DNA of 8,758 nucleotides, from contig JAJZLX010000388.1 in NCBI GenBank assembly GCA_021850555.1, forward strand, positions 1 to 8,758, read 5' to 3'. The stretch comes from Pseudomonadota bacterium. Its GTDB lineage: Bacteria; Pseudomonadota; Gammaproteobacteria; Steroidobacterales; Steroidobacteraceae. The position numbers were made by a program, and so were the translations under genes. The notes under the pieces are model-generated. The model was not told the origin of the DNA, did no database searches, and saw nothing but the letters and a program-made list of their open reading frames with translations. Positions 6,842-8,758 of this stretch are shown here, one piece after another; positions within the stretch are counted from its first letter, which is position 1, and each line of letters opens with the position of its first letter.

Positions 6842-7081
6842 CTAGTCACCCACCTCAACGCCGTACCCGCAGGCCCGACCGGGAGAGGCGCGGGCCTGCC
6901 CACGCTCGAATGCAGTCAGCGCCTCCCGGGCGCAGCGGGTGGCGTCGATGCGGAAGAACTGCGGCGGGGCGCCCGCCATGGCGCCGACAGACCCCGCCAC
7001 CTGATCGAATTCGCTCTCGACGGGACCCGGGCACACCTGCGTGACGGTCACCCCGGTACCGGCAAGGTCAGCGCACAGGAC
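6842..7081 (-). pseudogene. C-terminal remnant of a short-chain dehydrogenase/reductase (SDR)
   Basis: The minus-strand reading from about 7081 gives LCADLAGTGVTVTQVCPGPV, then ESEFDQVAG, and later PPQFFRIDATRCAREALTAF followed by ERGQARASPG. This is the order seen after the active-site helix of SDR enzymes: L..L.GTGV.V....PGPV.TEF..VAG, then the C-AREAL..F.RG helix. The Rossmann TGxxxGIG, the NNAG motif and the Tyr-x-x-x-Lys active site are not found upstream: an in-frame stop occurs at 7105-7103, and the bases between show only a doubtful YGRPRV trace. Downstream the frame closes at 6842, earlier than usual for SDRs. A short protein starting at GTG 7051 is formally possible but would lack cofactor and catalytic parts. 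I read it as a decayed gene on the same strand as, and directly upstream of, the nitroreductase pair. Confidence 0.7.
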
Positions 7082-7626
7082 ACGGGGCCGGCCGTAATTG
7101 GCCTACCGCGAGAGATCCATCCTGATCGCGCCGTCGTCTCATCCGCCGGGAAACGGTCACCATGGACCGGGATTCGCAGCCGAGACATCTGATCTGAACC
7201 AGACGTGCATCTGCGCGCGAACCCCGAAGCGGCGGGTGGCAAGCCGGGGCAACTGCCAGCGCCCCCGCGCGGCGCGGGTCTCATGCATTCTCCGCAGCAC
7301 CGGCGCCGCCGCCCTGGCCCCGGCCTGCCTCCCGATGCCGCGCCCGGGAGCCGGTGACGGCAGTCGAGTCTCGCGCGAGCGTCCTCGGGACGCATACCGC
7401 CCCGCCCTGCGAGGGACGCCCCGGTCAATCTCCTCGCCCACCTGGAGCGGGGGGCCTGGGCTCGCGCCGGCGTCCCTGGGACTGTCCGCCGGATCCGGGG
7501 GGTTCGGCCCTGAGCGGCGCCCTTTCCCGCGACGCCCCCTTGGCCAGACCATACTTTGTGGTGTAAAGTCGGTGGCGTCTGAGGATCTGGATAGAAATGC
7601 GGCGTAACCGCTTCGGACGGGGGATG
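7082..7626. other. GC-rich stretch without a recognisable gene
   Basis: Open frames exist on both strands (for example 7098-7607 plus and 7707-7048 minus), but their translations are rich in Arg, Gly, Pro and Ser, resemble no family I know, and look like frames kept open by high GC. Minus-strand readings upstream of the SDR remnant show no Rossmann or catalytic SDR motif. The end of the stretch (about 7550-7626) is clearly lower in GC and could derive from another source. Taken as decayed or non-coding DNA. Confidence 0.5.
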
Positions 7627-7666
7627 AGAGGCAGTCTCTTGCCACCTTTGGCGGTCAAGTGCCTCT
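7627..7666. repeat. Compound 40-base stem-loop, unknown role
   Basis: Outer arms AGAGGCA (7627-7633) and TGCCTCT (7660-7666) are perfectly complementary. Inside, CTTG (7638-7641) pairs with CAAG (7656-7659), and CCACC (7642-7646) pairs with GGCGG (7650-7654) around a TTT loop. The unpaired bases are GTCT on the left arm and one T on the right. In a minus-strand RNA the single inner mismatch becomes a G-U pair, so the fold would be better on that strand. No T run follows on either side. Candidates are a repetitive extragenic element, a mobile-element end, or a structured RNA; none can be chosen from one copy. Confidence 0.5.
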
Positions 7667-7778
7667 AAGCGGCGCGGAACGTGTACTGGGGCGCGGCCCG
7701 GCGGCAAGTTTTAGTGCGGCAGAATTGCGCGCTCGCCCCGCTCCTGACGTACCGGCAGCGTCGAGTCCATTGCACGGA

Positions 7779-7797
7779 CCTCGGGGCTGACCCGAGG
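7779..7797. repeat. Perfect stem-loop upstream of the lipid A acyltransferase
   Basis: CCTCGGG and CCCGAGG form a perfect 7-base stem around a GCTGA loop, 59 bases before the acyltransferase start. It has no T tract. It could act as a leader-RNA structure, an operator, or a terminator for weak upstream transcription. No convincing sigma70 promoter was found between it and the gene. Confidence 0.4.
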
Positions 7798-7856
7798 CCG
7801 AGAGATCAACCAATCGGGCGGACCTCGCATCTCCCGGAAAATTGGGCCATTTGTGT

Positions 7857-8758
7857 ATGCGTCAAGCCGATCAAGCAGCCGCGGACACCTTCGTTGCACG
7901 CTGGAGGCGCCTGCTCGCACCTGGCCACTGGGCCGTGTGGATCACCCTCGGCATGCTGCGGCTGCTCGCGCTGCTGCCCTTCCCGGTGCAGCTCGCCTGG
8001 GGACGGGCGCTCGGAGCGATACTACGGCGCCTGCCGGTGCGTTATGTGCGCATTGCGCAAACCAACATCGACATGTGTCTCGCGGAGCTGCCTCCCACCG
8101 AGCGCAAGCGCCTTCTCGATCGGCACTTCAAGAGCCTCGGCATCTCGACTCTCGAAATCGCCCTGGCTTGGTGGGGTGAAGGAGCCCGCATTCTCAAGCT
8201 GGCTCAAATCGAGGGCTGTGAGCACGTGGCCGCGGCGCTCGAGCGCGGACGCGGAGCGATATTGCTGACGGCGCACTTCACTCCGCTCGAGATCGGCGGA
8301 CGAATCCTCTCGGAGAGATTCCCCATCAACATCCTGTATCGGCCCGCCAAGAACGAGGTGCTGGCCTATCTTCAGAAGCGACTGCGCAGCCGCAACGGCG
8401 GGCGCGCCATACGTTGCGACGATATTCACAAGATGATTGCGGCCTTGAAGAACAATGAGTGCGTGTGGTTCGCGCCGGATCAGTGCTACCGCAAGAAAGG
8501 CGCCGAGATGGTGCCGCTGTTTGGAGTGCCCGCCGCAACCAATACCGCCACCTCGCGCATTGCACGCATGACCGGTGCGGCGGTGCTGCCCTACTTCATC
8601 GAGCGCTTACCCGGCAGCCGCGGCTATCGGCTGGAAATCCTGCCGCCTCTGGAAGATTTCCCGAGCGACTCACCGGCCGCCGACGCCGCGCGGTTTCATC
8701 GGTTGATCGAAGCGCAGGTGCGGGCGGTCCCGGATCAATATCTGTGGATACACCGGCG
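7857..8758 (+). CDS. lpxL: Lipid A biosynthesis lauroyl acyltransferase (LpxL/HtrB family), 3' end beyond window
   Basis: Inner-membrane acyltransferase of the late Raetz pathway, which adds a secondary fatty acyl chain from acyl-ACP to Kdo2-lipid IVA. The 300 visible residues begin with a short cytoplasmic segment and a hydrophobic anchor (about 25-45: HWAVWITLGMLRLLALLPF). The HX4E catalytic motif is His140 to Glu145 in LLTAHFTPLEIGGR. YRPAKNEVL (161-169), VWFAPDQCY (203-211) with the Asp-Gln pair, and the final DQYLWIHR (293-300) are standard LpxL landmarks. Enzymes of this family are about 300-310 residues, so only a handful of residues should be missing past the edge. ATG at 7857 gives the normal N-terminal length; TTG at 7851 is the only in-frame alternative close by. 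The ribosome binding site is weak. LpxM or LpxP specificity cannot be told apart with certainty, but the length and motifs fit LpxL. Confidence 0.9.
   Translation, partial: MRQADQAAADTFVARWRRLLAPGHWAVWITLGMLRLLALLPFPVQLAWGRALGAILRRLPVRYVRIAQTNIDMCLAELPPTERKRLLDRHFKSLGISTLEIALAWWGEGARILKLAQIEGCEHVAAALERGRGAILLTAHFTPLEIGGRILSERFPINILYRPAKNEVLAYLQKRLRSRNGGRAIRCDDIHKMIAALKNNECVWFAPDQCYRKKGAEMVPLFGVPAATNTATSRIARMTGAAVLPYFIERLPGSRGYRLEILPPLEDFPSDSPAADAARFHRLIEAQVRAVPDQYLWIHR

Noticed and set aside
7048..7707. 219-codon minus-strand frame in the gene-poor stretch
   Set aside because: Low-complexity Arg/Gly/Pro composition, no motif, and it is out of frame with the SDR remnant that it touches.
7550..7770. 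Possible insertion-sequence relic in the lower-GC patch
   Set aside because: The composition is suggestive, but no transposase motif, terminal repeat pair or target duplication could be identified by eye.
8022..8429. 135-codon minus-strand frame near the right edge
   Set aside because: Antisense to the lipid A acyltransferase, whose HX4E motif and other landmarks are on the plus strand.

Overview
The window looks like chromosomal DNA from a GC-rich Gram-negative proteobacterium. The lipid A acyltransferase at the right edge implies an outer membrane with lipopolysaccharide, and the secreted S9 peptidase fits a gammaproteobacterium of the Xanthomonadales/Steroidobacteraceae kind. That placement is an inference from gene style, not a measured relationship. 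No tRNA, rRNA, CRISPR array, intact insertion sequence or phage gene was seen.

Left part (1-1705, minus strand): two unrelated class I SAM-dependent methyltransferases. The leftmost is cut by the window edge (N-terminal 180 residues visible), has its own promoter-like sequence and is visibly less GC-rich at third codon positions. The second (307 residues) is complete. It is divergent from a complete cystathionine beta-lyase-type PLP enzyme (1894-3081, plus).

Centre (3207-5354, plus): a full-length secreted S9-family serine peptidase with a signal peptide, a beta-propeller of TolB/WD40-like repeats and a C-terminal alpha/beta-hydrolase domain with an intact catalytic triad. It converges on a minus-strand pair (6716 to 5587): a nitroreductase-family flavoenzyme followed, with a GTGA start/stop overlap, by a flavin-reductase-like split-barrel protein. 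The overlap suggests translational coupling and a shared redox job.

Right part (6795-7856): about 1 kb without an intact gene. It holds a clear C-terminal remnant of a short-chain dehydrogenase on the minus strand and two stem-loops, one of them long and compound. The window ends in an lpxL/htrB-type lipid A acyltransferase on the plus strand (from 7857) that runs off the edge, probably only a few residues short of its end.

These read as independent metabolic and envelope genes, not one system. I found no convincing new defence, mobile or signalling system. The best leads are the coupled flavoenzyme pair with the adjacent dehydrogenase relic, the structured gap before lpxL, and the altered phosphate-binding motif of the PLP enzyme.
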